Position numbers and translations under genes: made by a program
Notes under the pieces: model-generated
Database searches by the model: none
Told to the model about the DNA's origin: nothing
Seen by the model: only the letters and a program-made list of their open reading frames with translations
From: Erythrophleum ivorense
Taxonomy: Eukaryota; Streptophyta; Magnoliopsida; Fabales; Fabaceae
Assembly: GCA_026724425.1 (NCBI GenBank)
Contig: JAIUCV010000023.1
Location: 6,329,958-6,393,957, forward strand
Direction: 5' to 3'
Length of the DNA stretch: 64,000 bases
Part shown: positions 22,997 to 34,640 of the stretch, piece by piece
How positions within the stretch are numbered: the stretch's first letter is position 1
Layout: every line of letters begins with the position of its first letter

Positions 22997-25900
22997 TGTA
23001 ACACCCCAAAATTAATTAAGGTGTTAATAATGTATTTGGACTAATTAAGAATAATTATTATGGAATAATTGGGTAAGCAATATGAACGAGAATTTATAGA
23101 TAGATAATATAGGTTCAAGATTTCATTTGGATTAAAGCTTAATTTGGGCCCAAAATCAATTTAAATAAGCCATGGGTAAGGATTTATGGAGGCCTAATGA
23201 TTTTAAGTGTAAGCCCAACTCCGTATCATGAGATTTGGGCTAAGAGAGATCACCTAGTAATAGCCCAATTTGATTTAGGGGAATGGAGGCCCAAGGCCCA
23301 ATTTACATGAGCCTCTATAGTTAGCCCAACACACATTATGCAGACCTAAGTTAGATTGACTCTTGGAACTTGGCCTAACCCATCAAATTTCTACAGCCCA
23401 ACAAGAATGAAAATCTGAACCCACAAGGAATTAGGCCATTGGGTCAGCACATCCCACTTATAGAATTAAGTTTTCTACAGCCCATTTCATCTAGTGCCAG
23501 CCCACATGAAATAATAAGCCCAATTGGACCTTAGGCTGATGGGTCAACCCATTTTTCATTAAAAACCCTAAGGGTTCAGCAGCCTCTCTCCCCATTGAGC
23601 AGAAAACACAAGAGGCAAGGGAGAAAATTCGGAGGTTTAAAGGAGGCTAGGGTTCTACCAACATGGAGGCTCCATTTTTTACTCCTAGAGGATGATTTAG
23701 CCAAGGTGAGTTATATATAACTTGATCCTTTCATCCTCCTCTTCATTTTGGTCCGATTAATTTCTGGGTTTGAGCATTTTTATCTTCTTCTCAAATCTAA
23801 AATTTGGTGTTGGGTGATTCCTTGCAAGATTTTCGGACTTGGAGGTTAGAGGGAGGATTAAGTAAGCTTTTCCCTTCCATTTTGTGTATCACATTGTTGG
23901 AAAATGCTCCTAAGGATGTATTATCATAATGGGTTCTGTTATTGTGTGAAATTACAAGGAGATAATGGTGGAAAACCCAATTTTCTGGGCTTGATGATTT
24001 AAATGCGAATTTTGGTGAGTCCATGGTGGATTTTCGGAGGTGAGGCTATGGCTGTTGTTAAGTGAGTATATCCTTCCCATTTTGATGCATTTTCTGTTAG
24101 TTTGAAATCCCTATAGTTAACCTATGATATGGGCTTTAGTTTCATGTGAAATTACCCAGAAATTGGAGTGAACTATGGCAATTTTTGGTGTGGGAAAGTT
24201 GGAATCCAAAATTAAAATCCTTGGTAATTAGGTGAGTAACCTCTAGTCTGTCATTAGTAGTTCAATTCTTTGGATATTTGGTTGTGATTAGAAATAATGA
24301 TAATTATGCTTGTTATAGGCTTGGTGTGCATTTGGATTATTATGGTAGCTAGGGGAAGAGTAATTGGCTTCATTGAGGTAACTGGGGTTATTTTCCACTT
24401 CCATGTATATGTTCATGGTGATTGATATTGTTTGCTCATATATGACTTTGAAATGTTAAATGATTGGTTGACTACTTGAATTGTTATTGTGATTAGACCT
24501 TGTGAGTCCATGGTGGAGCTGTGGTACTGCTGCCACCCGTGCATGTGCTTTGATCGGGCACCGGGTTGTGATCAGACCCCAGATGCACTGAGCCCTAGTT
24601 GTGCTCATTACGGAGTAGGTGCTGTGGACGGACCTCTCTCGATGTTATTGGCCATTAACATGTTGTGTATGACTGCTGGTATGGGATAGTAGTTATTTGT
24701 AGTTCAACTAGTTCATTTGCAAATTGAATTGATGATTCTGGTATTGATGACATGAAATTGCATTGGATTGATTAACTTGTACATATATATGGAATCTGTC
24801 CTTTTGTTACTGAGATTGTATATCTCACCCCGTTATAGGCTAACATTTTCAGGGACCGGACCTCTTAGTGGCAAGAAGAAAATTAATGGGAGTTTGCTAA
24901 ATGGTTTGGTAGCACATCGATTTAGGAGCTTTGACAAAATGTATTGTAATTAAATTGCTAGTTTTGTATCATTGCTGTATTGCATCATGAGTTGCCAAGC
25001 ATAGAGATTTTATATGTAATTTGTTTACCATGGAATTGAACATTTTGATTATAATTGGCTAATAAGGGATAAGTGATTCGATTTCATATAAACATTAAGC
25101 ATTGACCTCATACACCTTGTGACCAGAATACATTCGCTGTCATTAAATTATGGTTTTGTTGATATGTGGTAGTTTGGTAAGTACAAAATAATACTTTAAA
25201 TCTTGAGATAGATAAGGATAGATTAACTAGGTAAATCAAGTAGATAAATACCATTAGAGATTCACAAATGGAGGAAGAGTGGTCCTAGAGTGTCCCTAAG
25301 ATGAGAATTGGAGTGTAGGGGTCGAAATTTAGCTAATGTAGTCACAGGAGGGAGTCTCGCCACGGCCAAGAAGGCTTCGCCGAGACCAAATGAGAGACAG
25401 AGCCAAATGGCACCGTGGCCTGATAAATCGCACCATGACACAAAGTGGGAAAAATTGCCTAAAAGCTGACAGAATGAAAAAGCGCCGAGGCACAAAAATA
25501 TTGCACCGAGGCAAAGCTGACAGAATGGAAACTCGCCGAGGCGCAAATATATTGCGCCGAGGCGGAATTGACAGAATGGAAACCCACCGAGGCGCAAATA
25601 TATTGCGCCAAGGCAAGAATCATAGGGTTGAGAAAAGTAGTTCCAGGAGGCATTTCCACCGCGGTGCCATGAAGGCTGGCCGCGGCGCAAGTCCCCATAC
25701 TCCTACTTTGAGCCTAGAAACCTTAATTTCTTCAATGGTAATGGTAAAAAATGATATAGGAACACTTATGGGAGGTTATTGGGTATTAAAACCAATAGAC
25801 GGTTGAATCATCAACCCCTTATGGTAGTAGGATTCCTTTTAAGGAAATCTTGTTTTGTTATGGTGGTATGGTGATGAACCTAACATCAAGGTTCAAATTT

Positions 25901-26009
25901 TTCCCGTATTTTCAAAATGTGATAAATTGTAACCACTCAAACCTTGATAATTAATTATTAATCGCATACTTAACCATATTTACAATGATGAGAAGGAAGG
26001 GTCGTCACA
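22997..26009 (+). mobile_element. Solo LTR (3.0 kb), target duplication TAGGT
   Basis: Starts TGTAACACCCCAAAATTAAT and ends GGGTCGTCACA. The flanks are TAGGT at 22992-22996 and TAGGT at 26010-26014. No internal retrotransposon sequence is attached, so this is a solo LTR left by LTR-LTR recombination. TGTAACACC termini and the length fit Tekay/Del chromoviruses. It interrupts the chromodomain region of the older gypsy. Inside are degenerate ~180-bp repeats with donor-like GGTGAGT sites (23700-24240) and a 51-bp minisatellite. ORFs inside it have no recognisable domain. Confidence 0.92.
25465..25617 (+). repeat. 51-bp minisatellite, three copies, with hairpins
   Basis: Copies start at 25465, 25516 and 25567 with (G/A)(C/T)TGACAGAATG. 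Copies two and three contain GGCGCAAATATATTGCGCC, a hairpin with perfect 7-bp arms GGCGCAA/TTGCGCC. Copy one has degenerate arms. It is GC-rich in an AT-rich LTR. The ORFs crossing it on both strands arise from this periodicity. Confidence 0.9.
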
Positions 26010-26014
26010 TAGGT

Positions 26015-27130
26015 AGGTGTCATAAGGATGGCCTTCGCATTTTTTTTAAGAAGAAAACATGGAAAATATGATGAATACAAGCTTCAGACAACAAAGCTAA
26101 CATATAAGCACTAGGGCCTAATTTTTCAATTATCTCAAAAGGCCCAAAGTATTTCATACTCAGCTTCTGGTTCCTTCTCAATTACACCGAGTGCTACCTA
26201 TAAGGTTGCAACTTAACAAACACAAACTCACTAATAGTAAAGTGAACATCAATCCTTTTGGAGTCAGCAAATTTCTTCATTCGAGCTTGGGCCTTTTGTA
26301 AGTTAAGCTTGAGTTGATCCAGAGTATCATCTCTCTATATGAGTTGTTCTTGCACCTCAGGTGGAACTTTTGGGGGAAGAGCATGTTTGATCAATGATGG
26401 AGGTTCTCTGTCGTATACAGCTTTGAAGGGGATCATCCTAATGGCAGTTTGGAAGGAAGTGTTGTACCAAAATTCAACTTAAGGAAGGAAATAGGCCCAT
26501 CTTGAAGGTACATCATACACAAAACATTGTAAATACATCTCCAAACACTAATTCAAGGCTTCACTTTGGCCATCTATTTATGGATGGTAGGAAAAGATCA
26601 TTTTTAACTTAGTGCCTTGAGATCTAAAAAGAGACTGCCAAAAACTACTAATGAACACCTTATCATGATCAGTGACGATAGATTTAGGGAACCCATGTAA
26701 CTTCACCACATGCTGTATGAAAGCATCAGCCACTTGTGAGCTATTATAAGTTGCCTTAAGTGGGGGGAAATGCCTATATTTGGTTAGTCTATCTACAACT
26801 ACCATAATCACTATATAGCCCCTTGAGTTAGGAAGCCCTGTAACAAAGTCCATAGCAACATCTTCCCAAATTTTGTCAGGAATAAGTAGAGGATTAAGCA
26901 ACCTTTAAGGATGTAATTAGGAAACTTTAGCTTGTTGACATACCTCGCAATGATGGATATAACTGTGAATGTCTTTACACATGGTAGTCCAAAAAAATTC
27001 AGAAGCAATCCTGTGGTGTGTTCTCAAGAAACTAGAATTACCTCCCATTAGAAAGGAATGAAATTCCTTTAGCATATGCTGAATAATGGACCTTGCAATG
27101 GTAGATATTACTAACTAATTTTTCAAATAG
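26015..27130 (-). pseudogene. Gypsy integrase and start of chromodomain-like tail
   Basis: The minus strand reads, in order, a degenerate zinc-binding region with HHCEVCQQAK near 26940, then the catalytic core. The core gives DVAMDFVTGLP, then VVVDRLTKYRHFPPLK with the first catalytic Asp intact, and KSIVTDHDKVF with the second Asp intact. After a stop it continues with SRWAYFLP near 26475 and KYFGPFEIIEKLGPSAYML near 26130, the usual junction to the chromodomain. Stops at several points make it inactive. Retention of both Asp residues contrasts with the integrase at 60 kb. The tail is then interrupted by the solo LTR at 26009. Confidence 0.85.
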
Positions 27131-27139
27131 AGAAACCCT

Positions 27140-27759
27140 TCTCGTAAGCTATATTATGGCATTGACAGTGGGTTAGTACAAAATTGCTCAATCAATTTCT
27201 GTATTTTGAAATATTGCTTTAGTGCTTCTTGAATCTCATTGATGAAAACTATTTTGGGTTGAGTCACAGCCATTAAATAAGTTAGGGATAATGTATCAGT
27301 AGCCTGATTAGCTTTCCCAAGCTTATACTCAATCGAATAGTGAAACCCCATTAGCTTTGGTAATTGAATTTTCTGTTCAAAGGTCTGTATAGTTTGTTTA
27401 GCTAAATGTTTCAAACTTTTTTAATCTGTGCGGATGATGAAATAATGACTAAACAAATAGTGCCAAAACTTAGCTACTACTTCTATAATTATATATAACT
27501 CCCTGACATAAGTACACTGAGCACACATTTTGGGTGAGAGTTTTTAGAATAGAAAGCTATAGGATGTCCACCTTGAGACAAAACAGCACCAATATGATCC
27601 CCAGAAGCATCAATCTCTATGATGAATGGTTGTAAAAAATCTAGTAAAGCAAGCACAGGCGCCTATCAAAGGCAAGCTGAGCCTCTGGTGTCCAGTGGAA
27701 GTTATTCTTCTGAAGCAAATTTGTGAGGGGTCGAGCTATAATGGCATACATATGGATAA
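27140..27759 (-). pseudogene. Gypsy RNase H
   Basis: Minus-strand segments include IEIDASGDHIGAVLSQGGH near 27600, holding the catalytic Asp, and FWHYLFSHYFIIRTD near 27450. KHLAKQTIQTFEQKIQLPKL and YKLGKANQATDTLS follow near 27300-27410, the last equivalent to the usual YKPGKDNVAADALSR. Stops occur, for example after RTD. It joins the RT segment at 30627 across the solo LTR 27760-30626. GATAA at 27755-27759 is one arm of that LTR's target duplication. Confidence 0.85.
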
Positions 27760-30626
27760 TGTAACACCTAGGAAAAAAGAGAGAAGAAAGAAAGGAAGGA
27801 AAAAGAAAAAGAAAAGAAAAGCTGAAAATTTTCTAAGTCTGCTCGCTATAGCCCGGCTATAGCGAATGTACTTGTTCGCTATAACGAGAAATGGTCTAGC
27901 TATAGCGAAAATGCTTCTAGCTATAGTGAGTGCGGGCATCCCATACAAAATCCAAGGACCTGCTCGTTGTAGCGAACGCCATAGCGAAGGCAGAGGTTAA
28001 GGACAGACACGAGCTCGCTGTAGCGAAGATTATGGCTCGCTATAGCGAGGGAAGTCCGGAAAAGCGAGAAAAAAAAGAGGATTTGACTTTTTAAAATGTC
28101 CCAACTCCTTCCTTCACTCTGTAACCGACTTGAGCTCACTCTAAGATAGAGAAAAAGGCGAAGGAGAGAGAGAGAAGCTTAGAAGAGGAAGGAAGAACAA
28201 GAAAGGTAAGGATTTCCATGGCTTTTCTCTTAGTATGTTGCTCTTCTCCCCCTATCCTCTCTTTCCACGGTTTTGGTAGTTAAAGTAGTAGATTTTGAGC
28301 TTGGTTTAGAAGAGGGAGAGTGGAAAACCACACTTGAGGGAGGTTAGAAGTCATGTAGTCCTCTCTTCCTTGCTTTCCTTCTTAAGAGTTTGAGAGCTTG
28401 AGAGAAGAGAAAGAGTAGTTAATGAATTCTAGTGAGAGAAAGAACCCTAACTTGATATACTTAGTAGGGTTGCTAGAAAGAGATCCCAAGCTTATGAATC
28501 AAGTATTAAGGAAATAATTCTATGCTTCTTGTGTGGTTAGGCTCAAGAGAAGTACTCCCATCTAGAAGTGGTTGTGAAACCAACAAGGGAGGAGGTAAAT
28601 TGAAGAGGAAGGTTGTGAATAGCCAATAAGGTAGCTCTCTCCACCTTCTTTCATGCATAATTGTGTGTTCACATTGTTTTACTTGTGTGTATGTATGATT
28701 TGAGCCATGAGAAGTATGTTAGCATGATGATGCCTTATGTGTTTTAATGATGTTTTATGTGATTTCTTAGGTTTGCTTGAGTATGGAAAAGCTAATAACC
28801 CTTTAGCCATGGTGAGGATGAGCCAAAACCCTCAAGTTAGTTGAGACAAAGTAAAGATTCTCCCAAAAGTGAGGTTGACTCCCAAAGAGTAAGGGTTAAG
28901 TCTAAGAGCCTCTTAAGAATGGGTGAGGCAAGTCCAAAATCCACAAGTGAGTGGGTGAGGCTAATCCATGTACTTGGCAAGCTTTCATATGTTATGTATG
29001 GCCTATTCACATGTTGAGAATCTTTTTCTTTTATGCATGGCCAATTCAAATGTTGCAAATGCTTTCATTATGATTTTAGATGCTAACATGCCATACATGC
29101 ATGGTGAGACTTGTTTACATGCTTTGTATGTATATTGAATGAGAGATGAGCTATTGAGATTCTTTGAATCTCACCCCCTCTCCACCATCCAAACATGCTA
29201 GGTGGACCAAGTAAGGCTAGAGATGGGAGCCACCAAGCTTGAAGCTAGGGAGGTTAATGAAGAATTGTAAAAGAGCTTCTTGTAATTATGTTGTACTTAA
29301 GACAAGGGATGTAAATTAATGATGTACATGATGTAGTACCTATGAATGTTTGTTAAGCAATGTATTTATGATGTATGTATGAGAATTAGAATGATTTTGA
29401 ATGAAGAAGCAAGTTTGATTATGAAAAGCATAATGTTAGTATAGGCCACATGAGTGTATAAGTGGGTGTGGGATAGTGAGTTTCTCCAATCTGGGTTGTT
29501 AGACACTTGAGCCATGATTGATAGCCCATATAGATGCTTTCTCATGTGCTCAAAGAGTCCTAAAGGTAGAAGAATTAAGAATGGACTCCATTAGCCCCTT
29601 TGTAACCAAGAAAGTGACTTTTTTGCACATGATGTCAAGAGTTGACCAAATGACCTCTTCTTGCTTTGAAATTTGACATGTGACTAGATCTTGGTTAGAG
29701 CTTTTTGGGAAGCTAAAGATCAAGTCATTTTGAGGTCTATAGAGTTTTCTAGGATTTTTTCAAAGTTGGCATCAAAAATTCAGATTCTAGAAAACACTGT
29801 TCATTTGGTCAGTTTGGGATTTGTGTCATCTGAGGGGCAAACGTAGTCCAATGGCTACTAAATTTTATACAAAGAAACTAGATAGTCACAGTGACTTGTA
29901 GAACTGGAAGCACCTCATTTTGAGGTCAGGAGAGGAAGATATGAAATTTCGAAGTTCCTGCTCAGAATCAGTCACCCAGCCAGACCCGAGGTACTATTTC
30001 ATCGATTTCCGGGAGTTTGGCTTGATGAACTGATCTAGAAATATTTTTCCTCTCTATCTAACATCCACATATTTCCATAGTGATATTGTTTGTAAGCATT
30101 GGATTTTTTTGGAATTAGTTATACATTTTTAAATTCCATATCAGTAAACTGTGGCAATGACAGAACCCCTCTGACCAGTGGATGATTTCGGGTATCAAAC
30201 GCTTTTTGTATGAGATTTTAAGACTTCTACATATTTTTAGAATGAAGTAGACGTCTTAATCTTTCTAGAATGACCAAGATCATGCACTTTCAATTTTTCT
30301 GTATTTAGTTCTGAATTTCAAACTCAGCCCAGAAATGAAGCCAAATCTGCCGAAAACGAAATTGCATGTCTCATATCCCTTTTTGCTTTCTATGGGTTTA
30401 AAGCATATTTTTGGGATTGAAATGAGTTTTAATAGTGCAATTAAACATGAGGATGCATAGGAAGAGCTCACCTGGTCCATGTGACACTAAAGTGAATGTC
30501 TACCCATGCATGATGCCATGTTAGTAAGAATATGAACCTAGAGATAATGATCTCCCTTTTTTGCTTCCCATATGTATATGAGTATGTAAGGTATGATGGG
30601 TATGAGCTAGAAATGAAGGTGTTACA
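27760..30626 (+). mobile_element. Solo LTR (2.87 kb), target duplication GATAA
   Basis: Starts TGTAACACCTAGG and ends GAAGGTGTTACA, an inverted TGTAACACC/GGTGTTACA terminus pair. The flanks are GATAA at 27755-27759 and GATAA at 30627-30631. It interrupts the RT to RNase H junction of the older minus-strand gypsy. The LTR is of the same family as the 5' LTR at 53526-56249, since both carry a TATAGCGA array near the start. It also contains TGAGATTCTTTGAATCTCAC near 29155, a motif shared by all these long LTRs. No internal sequence remains. Confidence 0.95.
27840..28060 (+). repeat. TATAGCGA palindrome array
   Basis: About a dozen copies of TAGCGA or its complement TCGCTA occur within 220 bp, many as pairs. 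CTCGCTATAGCGAG at 28036-28049 is a perfect 14-bp palindrome. A diverged version lies at the same relative place in the LTR at 53526 (53570-53760). Confidence 0.85.
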
Positions 30627-31547
30627 GATAAAGCACCTATAATAGCCTATCAAGCCTAGGAATCCCTGCAACTTTGATACATTAATAGTACTTGGCCATT
30701 CTATTACTGCCTTCACTTTGTCTGGATCCATACTAACCCCCTTGGCTAAACAATATGACCTAAGTATTATATCTTAGGTTGCCTAAATGAACATTTAACT
30801 AGCTTAGCATATAATTGGTTCTGTTTGAGTAACCCCAATATTATCTTTAATTGTTCCAAATGCAAAGCCCAAGTAAAACTATAGCCTAGTATGTCATCAA
30901 AGAAGGCTAGTACAAATTTGTGAAGATATAGCCTAAAGATGTCATTCATAAGAGCCTGGAAGGTAGCAAGAGCATTAGTCAGTTTGAAGGGCATTACTAC
31001 CCACCCATTATGCCTATGATGGGTTCTAAATGCCGTCTTTGGTTTATCTTCCACCTTGACCAAAATCTGGTGGTATCCAGATCGAAGATCCAACTTGGAG
31101 AAGTAGTAAGCTCCTTTTAATTCATTTAAGAGCTCATCAACTATAGGAATATGATATGAATCCTTAATAGTAATAGCATTCAATGTTCGGTAGTCAATAC
31201 AAAATCTCTATGTCCCATCTTTTTGTCTTAACCAAAAAGACAGGGGCTGAATAGGGCCTGTTACTTGGTTGGATCAAGCCTTCATTAAGCATATAAGCTA
31301 CCATCAATTCAATCTGATCCTTTTGACAAAAAGGATATATATATGGTCTCACCTTGACAGTTAGAACTCCAGCTTGTAAGGGTATTGTTTGGTCATGAGA
31401 GTGTTCTGGTGGAAGTCCTGTAGGATTACCAAACACAGTGCTATAGGACCTTAAAATTTTAGCCAAGTCAGAAGGAATATCGTCTGATATGGATAAAGAA
31501 TCCCCTTCCTCTAATTGGATTGGTTGTCGTTGCAATGTATAAAGCTC
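30627..31547 (-). pseudogene. Gypsy reverse transcriptase
   Basis: Minus-strand frames give YMLNEGLIQPSNRPYSAPV and then TLNAITIKDSYHIPIVDELL. FSKLDLRSGYHQILVK holds the first catalytic Asp, and FVLAFFDDILGYS carries the FxDD box equivalent to YxDD. SMDPDKVKAVIEWP and GFLGLIGYYRCFI close the domain. Stops and frame changes near 30760 and 31190 break it. It reads on into RNase H at 27759 once the solo LTR is skipped. Its upstream end adjoins the insert at 31548, with AGCTC at 31543-31547 as target duplication. Lineage is uncertain, although the chromodomain-like tail points to a chromovirus. Confidence 0.9.
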
Positions 31548-34088
31548 TAATAAGCATGATATTTTATATGTTTTATTCTCCTTATCTTAAGTATTTTAGT
31601 ATCCAAATATGGCTTTAGGGGTCTAATTAGATGAAATTTGATTTTAGTAGCCATTTTCTATATTTGAGGAATTAAGTTACAAATTATTGGTTTTTAATGC
31701 TCAATTTTATTTCAAATAATTTTGTAGACATTTTTCCTATTATTTCTGTAGATTTTTTTTTATAGGCAATGGAATTGGAATGGAAGAATAAAATAACATT
31801 TAAATAGGAGCAATGGGTCTTGAAGAAGAAGTCAGCTCTAACTCCCTTGTTTCTCTCGTGGAAGACACACATAAGCTCACACAAGCTTCTATACTCCACG
31901 TTGCAGCACATTCACACAAAGACTTCCATCTTCACATAACACTCAAGGAAGGGGCAGCTCAAGTCAACTACATGCATGCAGAATCTTCACATGAAGAAGC
32001 AGCAAATGCAAGAAGCCACGAAGAGTTGCATGATTCAAAGAAAGCAATGTGGAAAGAAGTGTAAAGCAGAACCATGCATGAAGCTTCGAGTTAGTGAGCT
32101 GAAGGAAGTTTCTAACATGATTAAGAAGAGCCATGAATGAAGAGGTAGCAGCAGAAACGAAGGAAGAAAGCCACAGGGTCTAAGAAGACATGACAGAAGC
32201 AGTAACATGAACTAATGAAGGGTAGACGTGAGATGCTTGTTAAGCTGGATTGTCACGAGCTGAATGATGAAGAAGAACAGAAGCAAACATGAAGAAAGGA
32301 GCTTGCCACGGGTTAAAGGGATTAAGGAAGAAGGAGGCTCGAGTTGCTCATGTAAACAGCAGCACACTCATTCAGGTTTTGAAGGAATAAAAAGCATCAA
32401 GTCAAGGAAGCAATGAGCTGCAGCTGAAACAGAGGTTCAGAAATGAGATGAATGAATAAAAGAGCAGCAGAAGGAGTTAACGTGGAAACAAATAAAGAAA
32501 AGCAAGAGTAGGGTGCTCGGCTGGACGAAGAAGCTTGCTAAGCTGGATTGGAAGCTATCTTGTGAACTCACATTCATGTAAACAGAGAAATCAATGTGGA
32601 AGCTTGGCCAAACATCATCGTGAAAAAAAAAACGACGGGTTGAGAAGGATTATTATATGGTACAGTAGCACGTAAAGAAGAAGAAAGTTACGTGGTGAAG
32701 AAGCTGCTGCATAAGCTGAGAAACGCAGAAGCCACGAGCAGAACGAAGAGAAGTAGAAACAAGAAGAAAGCTACGTGAAAAGAAGGCAGCTCACATGAAT
32801 TCGAATATTATATTTAGCTTTAAAATGGGGCCCACACTCATATACAATACAAGCTCGTGAATAGCTGAGCACGTGAGGTGAATAAAAAAATTACCTTCGG
32901 ATAGAACGCAGGCAGTAGCTAAGATACGGGAAGAAGGAAATAAGAAGCTCATGTGGAGGCTGCATGTGATTCACTAAAAAGCACGTGAAAGGGAGCAGAT
33001 TCCATCATCCAGACTCCACCCCATTCATGCCTCTGATCCATCATCATTCATTCATACATTCATGCCTCTATAATTTTGGAAACCCTCTCCTATATATACT
33101 TCACGCCTGGTTTGTTCATTCCGGGGGGGTATTCATCCATCCTTCACCACATTCACGTCATATAAGGTCCAGCGTTCATTCACACCCATTCATCACCTCC
33201 ATTCCATCTTCCATCTATCTCCAATGAAATTCTAATTCATCTTGAGGCTAGCAAGGAAGAAGACCTTGGAGAAGCTTGAATCCATTGATGAACTCAGAGT
33301 TTTTGGCTAAGACTTCTCTATTTTCCTACACTTTTTCTCTTTCATATATTATCTTGGTTAAGTTGTATTTGATAGGGAATTTGTGTAATTGTAATTAGTG
33401 GCTGGTTAGACACTAATTAGGGAACTTTTTTGTTAATTAATTGATCTAATTAGACATTGGTTAATTTCAATATTATTTAATTTCTCATGTGTGCTTCGAA
33501 AGTGTTCGATAAAATACATGAGTGACATTATGTGCTTGAATGTTTAATTTGAGGATTCCTTAATGTTCAGTTGGTTAATTAAATATTTAGGATGATTCAA
33601 AGGCTAATTAATCAGTTAATCAATCAAATTGGGTGTTCATTGATCTTAGAAACAAGAATTGACAATTTAATGTAGAGTTGAGGTTTCAATTCAACATTAG
33701 ATCGTTAATCTCTTGAATCTTGAGTGGTTACCCAAGATAATTTGTTATGAACACTAATTAGGAACTTTTAGACTAGAATTAATCACAATTAGATTAGGAT
33801 AAGGATAGTGGATACCAAAGGACGAATCCAAAGCTAGTCACAAGACCATCTTTCACCCATAATTTACCCAATTAGGTAGAATTTAGGAATTTTAACTCAA
33901 TTTAGTTTTAGGGTAGTTTAATTCAATCAAAACCCCCCTTAGTTTAGGAATTTTTAGAGTCTTTTAATATTTGAAAAACTCAATTAAACATTGAACTCCA
34001 ATTCCAAGGGAGATGATCTAGGTTGTGCCACTAGCTACATATTTTATCAACTTAGTATTATTTTGAGGGTTATGCGATGAGTCACTCA
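31548..34088 (+). mobile_element. 2.5-kb LTR-like insertion, target duplication AGCTC
   Basis: This block separates protease (34093 downward) from RT (31542 downward) of the minus gypsy. AGCTC occurs on both sides (31543-31547 and 34089-34093), and the coding frame is continuous if the block and one AGCTC are ignored. Ends are TAATAAGC and GAGTCACTCA. If base 31549 was once G they would be the usual TG..CA. A TATA box CTATATATAC lies at 33090. 31980-32980 is strongly purine-rich on this strand. It is probably a solo LTR of a different family from the TGTAACACC ones, perhaps Ogre/Athila-like. The ORF 31813-32064 has no recognisable domain. Confidence 0.7.
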
Positions 34089-34640
34089 AGCTCAGCTATG
34101 GCATTAGTATCTAAGAATCGGCGCATATGATTATATTGGGCTAGTTTAGAGCTCAGCCCATGTTCTCCCTTCAATGTAATTAGTTGTTGTTTAGAGAAAT
34201 ATTGTATAGTTGCTATAATATAATCAATGACATATGCCCCCAAAATAGATAACCAAGATGCCCCTAATACCACATCAAACCCCGTAGCTGGTAAAACATA
34301 CATAGAAACAGGGATGGATATACCTTATATTTTCAAGGGAAGATCTTAGACCATTCCTTCACCTTTCATATAGCTGCCATCACCAATCATGACTTTAAAC
34401 CTATAAACTTGTTCCATGGGAAGCTTGAGATGGTGCACTAGGCGAGGTTCGATGAAGTTATCTGATCTTCCTCCATCCAAAAACACAGTCACAAACATTC
34501 CATGAATATTGCCTCTGAACCGTATTGTACAAGTACCTGTTGACCCATGTAATGCCTAAAGAGATAGATGATGAGAAATTGTTGATTTAGTGAAGTTAGG
34601 CAAGCAATCTTGAAACTGAGCTTGCACAGGACTATCGTTT
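34089..34640 (-). pseudogene. Gypsy retropepsin-like protease
   Basis: On the minus strand, after the zinc-knuckle region, FVTVFLDGGRSDNFIEPRL appears near 34460-34500, where retropepsins of this group have a D-S-G-A/S type active site. Here the serine is glycine (DGG). SMYVLPATGFDVVLGASWL at 34245-34301 is the conserved C-terminal block with the family motif DVVLGxxWL. The segment then reads DTNAIAELE into the insertion at 34088. Stops between the blocks mark it as dead. Confidence 0.8.

Noticed and set aside
24489..24689. 66-codon Cys-rich ORF
   Set aside because: Inside a solo LTR with defined ends and target duplication; no known family.
25465..25617. CRISPR-like spaced repeat
   Set aside because: Units are contiguous with no unique spacers, only three copies, in a plant LTR.
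25390..25806. 138-codon plus-strand ORF and overlapping minus-strand ORFs (142, 95 and 79 codons)
   Set aside because: All are generated by the 51-bp minisatellite, whose period is a multiple of three, inside a solo LTR. No domain is recognisable.
31813..32064. 83-codon ORF
   Set aside because: Inside the LTR-like insert at 31548-34088; composition follows the purine-rich bias and no domain is seen.
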